Shown here one piece after another: positions 17,174 to 25,813 of a DNA stretch of 64,000 nucleotides. A program made the translations under genes and the position numbers. Positions within the stretch are counted from its first letter, which is position 1; each line of letters opens with the position of its first letter. The notes beneath the pieces are model-generated. The model searched no databases. It was not told the DNA's origin and was given only the letters and a program-made list of their open reading frames with translations. The stretch is taken from positions 55,374-119,373 of the forward strand of contig CBFHXF010000001.1 of NCBI GenBank assembly GCA_965659745.1, written 5' to 3'. This DNA is from VMCP01 sp965659745. Its GTDB lineage: Bacteria; Bacteroidota; Bacteroidia; NS11-12g; UBA955.

Positions 17174-17206
17174 AGAGGCCGTCTTTTCAGACGGCCTCTT
17201 TATTTT
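17174..17206 (+). terminator. Intrinsic terminator after hppA
   Basis: A perfect 11-bp stem, AGAGGCCGTCT (17174-17184) with AGACGGCCTCT (17189-17199), a TTTC loop and a T-rich tail. It lies 27 bases after the hppA stop. Confidence 0.85.
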
Positions 17207-17253
17207 AAATATTAAGCAAATTGCAAACAATGCGATTCTCCAATATGGGAAAT

Positions 17254-17285
17254 TGAACAATGTGATTGAAGGTTTGTTACTTTTA
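17254..17285 (+). promoter_or_regulatory. Possible promoter of the methyltransferase/CrtA-like pair
   Basis: TTG (17254-17256), 21 bases, then TACTTTTA (17278-17285), one base off the TAnnTTTG consensus, 36 bases before the ATG at 17322. Confidence 0.3.
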
Positions 17286-17321
17286 TGGACGTGCTCAAAT
17301 TCGTTTTTCATTATAAAAATC

Positions 17322-18263
17322 ATGGCAAATAAATCAATCGAAAATACCACTTGTACCGTTTGTGGATCGGCTAGCACGCAATTGTTTCTACAAACCAATG
17401 CCATGATGCATGCCCCAAATGCAGAATTGTATTCCTTTTATACCTGTAATAATTGCGAGTCGAAATTCTTGAGTAATCCAGTGAATGAATCAGAACTATC
17501 TCAATATTATACGGAGAATTATTTACCCTATCGCGGGGCAGCTGCATGGGGTGTTTTTGCGAAATTTGTTGAATGGGATGACGAAAAGCTCAACAAAGCC
17601 AGGAAAAAAGCAGTCCTTCCCTATTTGCACAATACCTCTACAAATAGAATTTTAGATGTGGGTTGCGGTAAACCTGATTTCCTACTAGAAATGAGTCAAT
17701 TAGAAAATGTCGATGTTGTAGGGGTTGATTTTGTTGAAGCGGATTGGGAAAATCCGAAATATTCTAACCTAACCCTACAGGCGTGCGATTGGAAGAATGC
17801 TAATTTTGATAGTCAATTTGATCTCATTACCGCTTGGCATTATTTAGAGCACGATTATGATCTGAATGCCACAGAAAGTCGTTTTTATGATTTGCTTAAA
17901 GTTGGTGGCCATGTCGTTATTGAGGTGCCAATGTTTGAAGGGTTTCTTCAGAAAATTCAAAAAACATTTTGGCAAGGATGGCACAGCCCGAGACACATTA
18001 CGCTATTTAGTAAGAAAAGCTGGACAATCTTGTTTCCAACAGACAAATGGGAAATAGTAACCCATAAACAATATGGAACTCTCTCGGCATTTACGCTTTG
18101 GTGGTTGGGATATCGACAAAAACGCAATACGAATTGGGCCGGTAGCATGGAACCGTATTTTTGGTCATTGGTATTTTTAAAAGTTATGCTTTTTCCTATA
18201 TTTATGTTAGAAAAGATCATTCCATTCGGAGTTCAAACCGTTGTTTTTAAGAAAAGATCATAA
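17322..18263 (+). CDS. Class I SAM-dependent methyltransferase with N-terminal zinc-ribbon-like motif
   Basis: A 313-residue protein. The N-terminal 60 residues carry two CxxC pairs (CTVCG and CNNCE), suggesting a zinc ribbon. The SAM-binding motif I is ILDVGCGKPDFLLEM, with the acidic end of strand 2 in VVGVDF, followed by a motif with ITAWHYLEH. A hydrophobic stretch near the C terminus (LVFLKVMLFPIFML) may touch the membrane. I chose ATG 17322; a TTG 69 bases upstream gives a longer frame, but it lies within the promoter region. Its stop overlaps the next ATG by one base, so it is translationally coupled to the CrtA-like gene. The substrate is unknown. Confidence 0.85.
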   Translation: MANKSIENTTCTVCGSASTQLFLQTNAMMHAPNAELYSFYTCNNCESKFLSNPVNESELSQYYTENYLPYRGAAAWGVFAKFVEWDDEKLNKARKKAVLPYLHNTSTNRILDVGCGKPDFLLEMSQLENVDVVGVDFVEADWENPKYSNLTLQACDWKNANFDSQFDLITAWHYLEHDYDLNATESRFYDLLKVGGHVVIEVPMFEGFLQKIQKTFWQGWHSPRHITLFSKKSWTILFPTDKWEIVTHKQYGTLSAFTLWWLGYRQKRNTNWAGSMEPYFWSLVFLKVMLFPIFMLEKIIPFGVQTVVFKKRS

Positions 18264-18952
18264 TGAGTCATTCGATTACTACCCTGATAATTTTCAAAAC
18301 AAAAGGTTTGGGCAATCAGTTTTGGGCCTTCCAACAGGTACCCCTTGCGATTTTTAGATTAAAAAAAGTACCAGGATTGAACTTTGTAAAATCTATGGGC
18401 TCTGGAGGCGGGAAAGGATTCGATTTTACTCCTAGTTTTTCCACCTATTGTTGGTTGCTGGTTTGGGAGAATAGAGAGTCTGCAGAAGCATTCTTTCAAA
18501 ATAATTCATATTATAAAAGCTATGTTGCTCGAAGCATCGAGACGAAATTGTTTTATTTAGAAAATGTTATGTCTCACGGATTGTGGTCAAAAGTAGATCC
18601 ATTCGTTAAAACAACTGATTTTAAGACCGATTCTAGCGTTGTGGTTTTAACTCGAGCGCGCATAAAATTGAGCCGAATTGTACAATTTTGGACAAAAGTA
18701 GGCAGAACTGCAAACGAGCTTTATAAATTTGAAGATCTTCAATTTGCCATTGGCGTTGGAGAGCTTCCGTTTATACAACAAGCAACAATTAGTATCTGGA
18801 AAAATATAGAATCGGTTAAACAATACGCCTACAAAGACGAAACGCATAAGCGAGTCATTGCATTAACACGACAATACAATTGGTACAGTGAAGAATTATT
18901 TGCCCGTTTTGTTTTAGTCGATACTAAAACCATAACGAAATCAGTCTCTTAG
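18263..18952 (+). CDS. CrtA-like (spheroidene monooxygenase family) protein
   Basis: A 229-residue protein resembling CrtA, the haem-dependent carotenoid ketolase of purple bacteria. Recognisable blocks are FSTYCWLLVWENRESAEAFF (residues about 59-78), ISIWKNIESVKQYAY, and the C-terminal YNWYSEELFARF, which is the most diagnostic motif of the family. The ATG overlaps the stop of the methyltransferase gene (TAATG). No phytoene synthase or desaturase gene is nearby, so a carotenoid role is inferred from homology only. The 3' end overlaps the convergent VPS10-like gene by 4 bases. Confidence 0.75.
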   Translation: MSHSITTLIIFKTKGLGNQFWAFQQVPLAIFRLKKVPGLNFVKSMGSGGGKGFDFTPSFSTYCWLLVWENRESAEAFFQNNSYYKSYVARSIETKLFYLENVMSHGLWSKVDPFVKTTDFKTDSSVVVLTRARIKLSRIVQFWTKVGRTANELYKFEDLQFAIGVGELPFIQQATISIWKNIESVKQYAYKDETHKRVIALTRQYNWYSEELFARFVLVDTKTITKSVS

Positions 18953-21900
18953 TTTAGTTTTGCCTCTAGCGCATTTAAAGTTTTTTCATGCTTGGTTAGT
19001 TCCAATCCAATTCTTTCCAATTCAGATGAAAGCTCATTGATAGAATTCATGTGTTTGGGGGTTGGAGCTTGCAAGCTTTCCTTCATATTATAGTAAACAT
19101 TAAACAACTCCTCTTGAATGTTTTTATCTGTTGGAAACTCATACTTGCTAACAGGATCTCCGCCTTGAAGTCTGTATCCAATTTTATTTATCGCCTTTTT
19201 GCTTTGAATTATTTCTAGACGATCTGCTTCGGACCATTTTACTTGCCATGGTGCCATTTCAATTGCCTTTTTAAGTCGCATATCAATCTCTTTAAATCGT
19301 TTTTGGGCAATCAAGAATTCTTTTCGCGATTTTTTTATGGTTTCCCAATCAATTAAACGGTTTTCATTGAATTTTATAAGATCGCTATCCGGGAAAAGGT
19401 AGTCTACTTCCGTTGTTCCAAACACACCGGGCTCTAAGGGTGTTAAACTGCCGGTATTGCCGTCAAATTTCAATAATGAAAATACATATTTACCTGGTGA
19501 TACAAATGGTCCATATGATATTTCCGATGCTTGATCCTTTAATCCAAATGGTTCTAAGCCCATTCTCAAGTCCCAAGAAATCGTATTCCATCCTTTGAAT
19601 AATTTAAGTTTTACGGTACTGATTTCTTTGCCATCTGAAGTTCTTACCTTTAATACGTAATTGGGCAATATTTCTTCAGATTCCATTCTGATTTCGTCTT
19701 GAGATGGGAAATAATCATTGTGTTTTTTCTCTTTCGATTTTCGGGTATCCTTTAGCGAACCATCCAATTTGTCGACATAAACATATAGTTTAAGCTTCTC
19801 GTCTAAGTTATTTCCTTGAAATCTACTAGCACCTCTAAATCCATTTCCTTTGCCTCCTACTTTATCATATGGCAAAAAGAAAGCATGCTTATTTGCATTG
19901 AGCCATTTTTTCGGATTAGATTTCATTTCTCGTATCAAATGGTAATCATCACAAATCGCGAAGCCGCGACCAAACGTAGCTACCACTAAGTCTTGTTCTT
20001 GTGCTTGATAAACGATGTCTTTTATAGCTACAGGTGGTAGATTCTTTCCAAAAGCCTTAAAGTTTTCGCCTTTATCAAGTGAAATAAACAGGCCGAATTC
20101 GGTTCCAATACAAATTATATCCTCATCAATAGGATCTATCCAAACTGTTTTTATCGGATTGTTTTTGGGTATCCCTTTTCCAAGCGGGGTGTATTTTTGG
20201 GTTTTAGAATCTAAATTAAAAATATAAGGTTTAAAATCGCCTTGTCGGTGATTGTCAAAAGCAACAATACAATTTCCGTCTTTCGTTACCTCTATATCGG
20301 TAACAAATGGAAAAATGGTAGTAGATTCCTTTTCATTTAAGACAAAGTCAATTCCAGTTTCTTTAGGTGCTTCAAAACGCGTCCAATTCTTTCCGTCGTC
20401 TTCTGTTTTGTATACCAAACCATCATCGGTTCCGATCCACAATACGCCATTTTTTCCTTCACAAAGGGCTGTTATATTTCCGTAAATACTGGTGCTTTGA
20501 TTCTTGGCAACCGCATCTAAGCCCCAAACTTTACCCATAACAGGTAATTTGTTGCGATCTATTTTACGTCCCATAGTACCACTGATTTCTTTCCAAGAAT
20601 CGCCTCTGTTTTCCGAAACAAATAATCGATTTGCAGCGAAATACAACTTGTTAGAATTGTATTTACTGATAATCAAAGGGGCATCCCAATTCCAAACTAT
20701 GGGTTCGGCTCCAAATTTCACCGACGGCTTAATGTCGACTTGGTCGCCTGTTTTTTTATCAAAGCGAATTAGTCCGCCATATTGCCATTGAGAATAAACA
20801 ATATTAGGATTGTTAGGGTCGATTTGGGTTTTAAAGCCATCTCCACCTACTGTAACAAACCATTCTTCATTGGTAATGCCATTGGTTGTATTGTTCCTAC
20901 TAGGCCCTCCGATGGAATAATTATCCTGGGTACCGCCGTAAATATTGTAAAACGGTTTGGTATTATCTACTGAAACACGATAAAACTGTGTAATGGGCAG
21001 ATTTTCTTTAAAATCCCAATTTTCTCCGTAATCAAAAGTTTCATATAAGCCTCCATCGCATCCTACCAATAAATGCTTGTAATTGTTGGGATCTATCCAA
21101 ATGGCATGATTGTCAACATGTTTGTATTTTTCGGGAAACCGCTTAACGGTTTTACCTCCATCTTCAGAAAAATGCAAATACGTATCCATGAAAAACAATC
21201 GCGAATCGTTTTTGGGATCTTGAAAGACTTCTTGGTAATAATTTCCAGAAGTATAGTAATCGTTTACTTTACTCCAACTTTGGCCGTAATCAGTTGAAAC
21301 GAAAACACCACCGCTTTTATCCTGTGTTTCAACCACCGCTGTCAATTTTCCAGGAGTGTTCTGTGCAACTTCTAATGTAATTCTACCTTTATCGCTATTT
21401 GGCAATCCATTTTGAATTTTATTCCAGGTTGTTCCGTTATCTGTAGATTTATAAACGGCACTTTCCGGACCGCCACCGAGATAGGTCCATTCATGCCTCC
21501 TTCTTTGATGCGCGCAAGCATAGATGGTTTTCGAATTAAAAGGATCTAAATGAACTTCATTGAAGCCGGCATTTTCAGGATTTAATACACAATTCCATGT
21601 TTTGCCACCATCTTTGGTATGATAAATACCTTTATCACCTTTATTTCCCCAAAGAGGCCCATAAGCAGCCACCCAAATTTCCGAAGAGTTTTTAGGATTG
21701 ATAGTAATCATTCCAATATGGAACGAGTTTATAAGTCCAACGTTCACGAAGGATTTTCCCGCATCTTCACTTTTATAAAGTCCATTGCCGTATCCCACGC
21801 TCCTTTGATTGTTATTTTCGCCGGTTCCAACCCATACGACATTCGGATTATTGGGGTCTATTGCAAGACAGCCAATACTTTGTACCCCATATTTATCAAA

Positions 21901-22152
21901 AATAGGATAAAAAAGAGTACCCGCATTTTCGGTTTTCCATACCCCGCCTGCGGCTGAGGCTACATAGTATTCCGAATGGTTATTAGGATTTACCGCAATA
22001 TCTGATATTCTTCCGCTTGTAGTAGCGGGTCCAATCATCCTAAATTCTAATTTGTTGGCAAAAGAATTTATGAGCGTATCATCTGTATTTGATTGGGCCG
22101 ATACAAAACTCATAATGGATATCCCGAGGTAAAGTGTGATTGATTTTTTCAT
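18949..22152 (-). CDS. Large exported BNR/VPS10-like beta-propeller protein
   Basis: A 1067-residue exported protein with a signal peptide (cleavage near FVSAQ). Much of the chain consists of BNR/Asp-box type repeats of the sialidase or sortilin (VPS10) propeller kind. Recurring motifs of the form S-x-D-x-G-x-[ST]-W are visible (YKSTDNGTTWNKI, HTKDGGKTWNC, YKTEDDGKNWTRF, FVSENRGDSWKEI), alternating with DPNNPN loops. After about residue 740 the sequence changes to a region that I cannot assign, ending in a helical stretch. There is no T9SS sorting domain, so it is probably periplasmic or lipid-independent outer-membrane associated. Such genes are often labelled glycosyl hydrolases, but I see no catalytic evidence. 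Confidence 0.85.
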   Translation of the reverse strand: MKKSITLYLGISIMSFVSAQSNTDDTLINSFANKLEFRMIGPATTSGRISDIAVNPNNHSEYYVASAAGGVWKTENAGTLFYPIFDKYGVQSIGCLAIDPNNPNVVWVGTGENNNQRSVGYGNGLYKSEDAGKSFVNVGLINSFHIGMITINPKNSSEIWVAAYGPLWGNKGDKGIYHTKDGGKTWNCVLNPENAGFNEVHLDPFNSKTIYACAHQRRRHEWTYLGGGPESAVYKSTDNGTTWNKIQNGLPNSDKGRITLEVAQNTPGKLTAVVETQDKSGGVFVSTDYGQSWSKVNDYYTSGNYYQEVFQDPKNDSRLFFMDTYLHFSEDGGKTVKRFPEKYKHVDNHAIWIDPNNYKHLLVGCDGGLYETFDYGENWDFKENLPITQFYRVSVDNTKPFYNIYGGTQDNYSIGGPSRNNTTNGITNEEWFVTVGGDGFKTQIDPNNPNIVYSQWQYGGLIRFDKKTGDQVDIKPSVKFGAEPIVWNWDAPLIISKYNSNKLYFAANRLFVSENRGDSWKEISGTMGRKIDRNKLPVMGKVWGLDAVAKNQSTSIYGNITALCEGKNGVLWIGTDDGLVYKTEDDGKNWTRFEAPKETGIDFVLNEKESTTIFPFVTDIEVTKDGNCIVAFDNHRQGDFKPYIFNLDSKTQKYTPLGKGIPKNNPIKTVWIDPIDEDIICIGTEFGLFISLDKGENFKAFGKNLPPVAIKDIVYQAQEQDLVVATFGRGFAICDDYHLIREMKSNPKKWLNANKHAFFLPYDKVGGKGNGFRGASRFQGNNLDEKLKLYVYVDKLDGSLKDTRKSKEKKHNDYFPSQDEIRMESEEILPNYVLKVRTSDGKEISTVKLKLFKGWNTISWDLRMGLEPFGLKDQASEISYGPFVSPGKYVFSLLKFDGNTGSLTPLEPGVFGTTEVDYLFPDSDLIKFNENRLIDWETIKKSRKEFLIAQKRFKEIDMRLKKAIEMAPWQVKWSEADRLEIIQSKKAINKIGYRLQGGDPVSKYEFPTDKNIQEELFNVYYNMKESLQAPTPKHMNSINELSSELERIGLELTKHEKTLNALEAKLN

Positions 22153-22174
22153 TTTGGACTTGATAAAATGTTTC

Positions 22175-22182
22175 CGAATATA
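22175..22182 (-). promoter_or_regulatory. -7 promoter box for the VPS10-like gene
   Basis: TATATTCG on the minus strand, 22 bases before the ATG at 22152 and just downstream of the glycosyltransferase stop. It suggests that the gene is transcribed independently of the glycosyltransferase. Confidence 0.4.
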
Positions 22183-22199
22183 AGGTAATTGTAATGATT

Positions 22200-23405
22200 T
22201 TAATCTTTTTGGACTGATTGTAAATAGGTTTCTAACTTAAGCGCTATGGCTTCCCATGAAAATTTAGAACGAATTAAAGCGCCACCCAATTTGCCCGTTT
22301 CATTTCTAAAGTCCATATCACTTAATAGCTTCAAAACATTATCGGAAAATTCCAATGAATTATGAGAAAGTAGAGCCCCTGTATCTTTCGGAAGGCCTAA
22401 TCCTTCATATCCTACATTGGTGGTTACAACAGGAATATCCATGGCTAAAGCTTCAAGAACTTTATTTTGGGTTCCTGCTCCTATTCGGAGCGGTGAAATA
22501 ACCACATGGGCCATTGCATATTCGCGAGCCAGGTCTTCAACAAATCCAGTCACGGTTATTTTGTCTGATGCCAAAGATTGAATCCAACTACCCGGTTTTT
22601 GTCCGGCAATCACGAAAGTTGCTTTTGGGAATTGCGACAATATTTTGGGCCAAATTTCCTCAATGAAATAGTGGAGGGCATCTATATTAGGTGCGTAACT
22701 CATATTACCCGTAAAAAGTATACGGCCTTCTACAAACTCAATATCGGTGCGTGGATAAAATTGATTGACATCTACCCCATTTTCCAATAATTCTACATTT
22801 ACACCGGTGCTTTTTACTAGAAATTCTTGATCCACTTTACTACATACTAATGTTTTAGAAAATTGTGGAATCATTGTTTTTTCAAATTGGTGAAGTCTTT
22901 TGAATTCAATGGTGGCAAATATTTTTTGCAGAAAATGAGTAGATTGCTCTTTTCGTCTTTGCCAATACATACTAAAGGCATCTGGTAAATCTAGAATTAC
23001 GTTAGATTTGTCTATATCTCTAAAATACTGTGCCATTCTTATGTGCTGTACGTGTATGGCATCGTATTGTTGGGTTTCTAAGAGATTCTTGAGTTTTTTT
23101 CTGAATTTATTAGATTGAAAAAAGGCTATTTGAAAAGGTTTTTGAGAAAAGGCACCCAATAAAGTGTAAAATGCCGAAATCCAAATGGGACGATATATGT
23201 AATCGATTCGGGAAATTACTTTTGAGTTTTTTCCAAGGGGTTGTAAAAGCGGCTGAATAGAATCGATATCTTGTTTGTTTTCAGCTATGGTAAGAAGATG
23301 GATTTCATGTCGGTCGATTAATTCCCCCATTAAATTATAGATTTTCAACTTATCTCCTCTGTAAGGAGGATACGGCATCCGGTTGGCTACAAAAAGTATG
23401 CGCAT
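22200..23405 (-). CDS. Group 1 (GT4-like) glycosyltransferase
   Basis: A 401-residue GT-B fold glycosyltransferase. The N-terminal block (FVANRMPYPPYRGDKLK) and overall layout resemble the TIGR03087 type of sugar transferase seen in exopolysaccharide clusters. The C-terminal donor-binding region contains ILFTGNMSYAPNIDALHYF, FVIAGQKPG, and the E-x7-E-like loop around ISPLRIGAGTQNKVLEALAM, as in GT4 enzymes. No polysaccharide cluster is adjacent, so the acceptor is unknown. The start codon lies 5 bases from a -7 box, implying a very short leader. Confidence 0.88.
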   Translation of the reverse strand: MRILFVANRMPYPPYRGDKLKIYNLMGELIDRHEIHLLTIAENKQDIDSIQPLLQPLGKNSKVISRIDYIYRPIWISAFYTLLGAFSQKPFQIAFFQSNKFRKKLKNLLETQQYDAIHVQHIRMAQYFRDIDKSNVILDLPDAFSMYWQRRKEQSTHFLQKIFATIEFKRLHQFEKTMIPQFSKTLVCSKVDQEFLVKSTGVNVELLENGVDVNQFYPRTDIEFVEGRILFTGNMSYAPNIDALHYFIEEIWPKILSQFPKATFVIAGQKPGSWIQSLASDKITVTGFVEDLAREYAMAHVVISPLRIGAGTQNKVLEALAMDIPVVTTNVGYEGLGLPKDTGALLSHNSLEFSDNVLKLLSDMDFRNETGKLGGALIRSKFSWEAIALKLETYLQSVQKD

Positions 23406-23410
23406 TAACG

Positions 23411-23418
23411 CAAAAATA
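23411..23418 (-). promoter_or_regulatory. -7 promoter box for the glycosyltransferase gene
   Basis: TATTTTTG followed by CG on the minus strand, only 5 bases before the ATG at 23405. It lies in the 53-base divergent gap shared with the aminotransferase. Confidence 0.45.
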
Positions 23419-23458
23419 CCCGTAAAAGTTGAAACATATGTGGTATTATTGTAAGGAG

Positions 23459-24658
23459 ATGAATCTAAGCAATCGAATGCAGCGGGTGGTTGAAAGCCAA
23501 ACCATCGCGATGACCAAGAAAGCCCGAGAATTAAAAGACAGTGGTGTTGATGTTATTAGCTTGAGTATAGGCGAGCCTGATTTCGCTACACCCTCAATAA
23601 TTTGTAATGCTGCTAAACGCGCTTTAGACAATGGAGACACCCATTATCCACCAGTTTTAGGCACTCTTCCCTTTAGAAAGGCGATTCAAGAAAAATTAAA
23701 AAAAGACAATCAAATTGAGGTCGATACCAGCCAAATTATTGTAAGTAATGGCGCGAAACAAAGTATTTTTAACGCGGTAATGACGGTTGTAAATCCGGGC
23801 GATGAAGTGATTATACCGGCACCTTATTGGGTAAGTTATCCAAGTATGGTTGAATATGCAGGAGGCGTCGTAATTGAAATCCCTACTGATATAGAACATG
23901 ATTTTAAAGTCAGTGCACATCAACTTCGATCGTACATAACCGATAAAACTAAGCTCATTATATTTTCAAGTCCTTGCAATCCGAGTGGTTCGGTTATGAC
24001 CACTGAAGAATTGGAAAATTGGGCAACGGTATTACGTGAATTTCCCAACATATTGATTATTAGCGATGAGATTTATGAAGAGATCGTGTATATCGATAGA
24101 CCTCGTTCATTAGCCTCTTTAGAGGGAATGAAAAATCGGGTGGCTACAGTTAATGGACTTTCGAAGGGATTTGCGATGACGGGTTGGAGGATCGGTTATT
24201 TAGCGGGACCTAAGGAATGGGTGGCTGCGTGTGAAAGATATCAAGGCATGATCAGTAGTGGTGCCAATACGTTAGGACAGGCGGCAGGTGCGGAAGCCTT
24301 ATCTTCCGCTGTTGTTCGGCAGGACGTAGAATCAATGAGGATGGCATTTGAATCAAGACGCCATTTGATGGGATCACTATTGTCAGAAATACCAGGTATC
24401 AAAATCAATCAACCTGATGGCGCTTTTTATTTCTTTCCCGATGTCTCCATTTTCTTTGGTAAGTCAACTGAGACTAGTGAACTTATAAATAATTCAGATG
24501 ATCTAGCCTTATATATATTGGAAAAAGCGCATGTTGCCGCCGTGTCTGGAGCTGCATTCGGAGCACCAAATTGTTTGAGGCTCTCCTACGCTACTTCTGA
24601 AGATCAAATAACGGAAGCGCTTAAACGTATTAAACTTGCCTTATCTCACTTAATTTAA
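23459..24658 (+). CDS. Class I aminotransferase (aspartate aminotransferase family)
   Basis: PLP-dependent fold-type I aminotransferase of 399 residues, closest in appearance to prokaryotic aspartate aminotransferases. Visible features are the N-terminal ISLSIGEPDFATP, the SPCNPSG block, DEIYEEIVY, the PLP-lysine segment LSKGFAMTGWRIGYLAGP, and a C-terminal arginine motif (LRLSYATS) for the substrate carboxylate. I chose the ATG at 23459, where the family's usual N terminus begins; a TTG 30 bases upstream is also in frame. It is divergent from the glycosyltransferase. The exact amino-acid specificity cannot be told from sequence. Confidence 0.93.
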   Translation: MNLSNRMQRVVESQTIAMTKKARELKDSGVDVISLSIGEPDFATPSIICNAAKRALDNGDTHYPPVLGTLPFRKAIQEKLKKDNQIEVDTSQIIVSNGAKQSIFNAVMTVVNPGDEVIIPAPYWVSYPSMVEYAGGVVIEIPTDIEHDFKVSAHQLRSYITDKTKLIIFSSPCNPSGSVMTTEELENWATVLREFPNILIISDEIYEEIVYIDRPRSLASLEGMKNRVATVNGLSKGFAMTGWRIGYLAGPKEWVAACERYQGMISSGANTLGQAAGAEALSSAVVRQDVESMRMAFESRRHLMGSLLSEIPGIKINQPDGAFYFFPDVSIFFGKSTETSELINNSDDLALYILEKAHVAAVSGAAFGAPNCLRLSYATSEDQITEALKRIKLALSHLI

Positions 24659-24662
24659 GTCG

Positions 24663-24670
24663 TATATTTG
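24663..24670 (+). promoter_or_regulatory. -7 promoter box directly before the heptose kinase gene
   Basis: TATATTTG followed by CA, 4 bases before the ATG at 24675. Transcription would begin at or next to the start codon. Confidence 0.45.
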
Positions 24671-24674
24671 CATC

Positions 24675-25673
24675 ATGACTCCAAATTTGGATTTAAAACA
24701 AACATTTCAAAAGTTCGATGGACTCCGAGTATTAATTATTGGAGACCTAATGGTTGATAATTATATATTGGGCAAGGTAGAACGTGTTTCCCCAGAGGCT
24801 CCCGTTCCGGTAGTTGATGTTACGCATTTAGATTCGCGTTTAGGTGGTGCGGGCAATGTGGCTCTCAATATCAAGGCAATGGGTGGTATTCCTATTATAT
24901 GTTCGGTAATTGGTAAAGATAAAGAAGGTGAAGAGTTAAAGTCCATTCTTGAGAAAGAAGGCATTTACTCTAAAGCCTTATTAGAAAGCGATAAACGTAA
25001 AACCACGACTAAAACTCGAATAATCGGCAATAATCACCAATTATTGCGTTTCGATCATGAAGAAAAATCAGACATCGATACGGTTGATAGTTTTTTATTG
25101 GATGAACATTTCTTTAGAGAGCTTGAACATTGTAATGTTGTAATTTTTGAAGATTATAATAAAGGGGTGTTGCACAAAGGCAATATTCAAAAATTCATTG
25201 CCAAAGCAAATGAATTAGGAGTGCCTACTGTCGTGGATCCTAAAAAGTCCAACTTCAAAGAATATAAAAACACGCGATTATTCAAGCCTAATTTGAAAGA
25301 GATGCGTGAGGGCTTGAATTTAGAAGAGGCCAATATTGACTCTTTAGATGACATAGAGAAGGCAATAGGAATTCTTGAATCTGAAATGCAAAATAAGCAC
25401 ACATTAGTAACTTTAAGTGAACGTGGCGTGATTATCAGCGACAATGGAAATTATTACCGCAAGCCCGCTCATTTAAGGAATATTGCGGATGTTTCCGGTG
25501 CCGGTGATACGGTTATTGCCGTTGCAAGCTTGTGTGTTGCATTAGATCTTCATCCAAGCGACATTGCAGAATTAAGTAATTTAGCCGGGGGCTTGGTTTG
25601 CGAAAAAAGAGGTGTCGTACCAATTGATAAGGACGTACTTCTTATGGAGGCAACCAAAATACACAATGCATAG
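24675..25673 (+). CDS. rfaE1: D-glycero-beta-D-manno-heptose-7-phosphate kinase (PfkB family)
   Basis: Phosphorylates heptose 7-phosphate at C1 for the ADP-heptose precursor of the LPS inner core. The protein has 332 residues, the kinase domain only, without the nucleotidyltransferase half found in fused HldE. Visible features are the N-terminal VLIIGDLMVDNYILGKVERVS with SPEAPVPV, the RLGGAGNVALN sugar-binding block, and the catalytic VSGAGDT motif near residue 276. It is downstream of the aminotransferase, with its own -7 box almost touching the start. A strong palindromic terminator follows. Confidence 0.94.
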   Translation: MTPNLDLKQTFQKFDGLRVLIIGDLMVDNYILGKVERVSPEAPVPVVDVTHLDSRLGGAGNVALNIKAMGGIPIICSVIGKDKEGEELKSILEKEGIYSKALLESDKRKTTTKTRIIGNNHQLLRFDHEEKSDIDTVDSFLLDEHFFRELEHCNVVIFEDYNKGVLHKGNIQKFIAKANELGVPTVVDPKKSNFKEYKNTRLFKPNLKEMREGLNLEEANIDSLDDIEKAIGILESEMQNKHTLVTLSERGVIISDNGNYYRKPAHLRNIADVSGAGDTVIAVASLCVALDLHPSDIAELSNLAGGLVCEKRGVVPIDKDVLLMEATKIHNA

Positions 25674-25759
25674 AAATACACATTTTAAGCAACAGACTTG
25701 CATTCTAAGTTTGTGTTTTCAGCAAACAAACATGGTAATAAATTAGAGAAGAAGTTTAT

Positions 25760-25800
25760 ATAACAAAAAAGGCTATCGAATCGATAGCCTTTTTTGTTAT
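25760..25800. terminator. Long bidirectional intrinsic terminator
   Basis: A 20-base arm (25760-25779) is perfectly repeated in inverse orientation (25781-25800) around a single central A. It has a GC-containing core GGCTATCGA and A and T runs on both sides, so it works for the heptose kinase (plus) and the POT gene (minus). Confidence 0.88.
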
Positions 25801-25813
25801 ATCATTGGTTATA

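Noticed and set aside
17253..17321. Upstream TTG extension of the methyltransferase
   Set aside because: It covers a likely promoter, and the family N terminus with the first CxxC fits ATG 17322.
20252..20485. Plus-strand frame of 77 codons opposite the VPS10-like gene
   Set aside because: It is a mirror of a well-supported coding gene, with no start context or domain. Similar antisense frames throughout nuo, hppA and the FG-GAP gene were dropped for the same reason.
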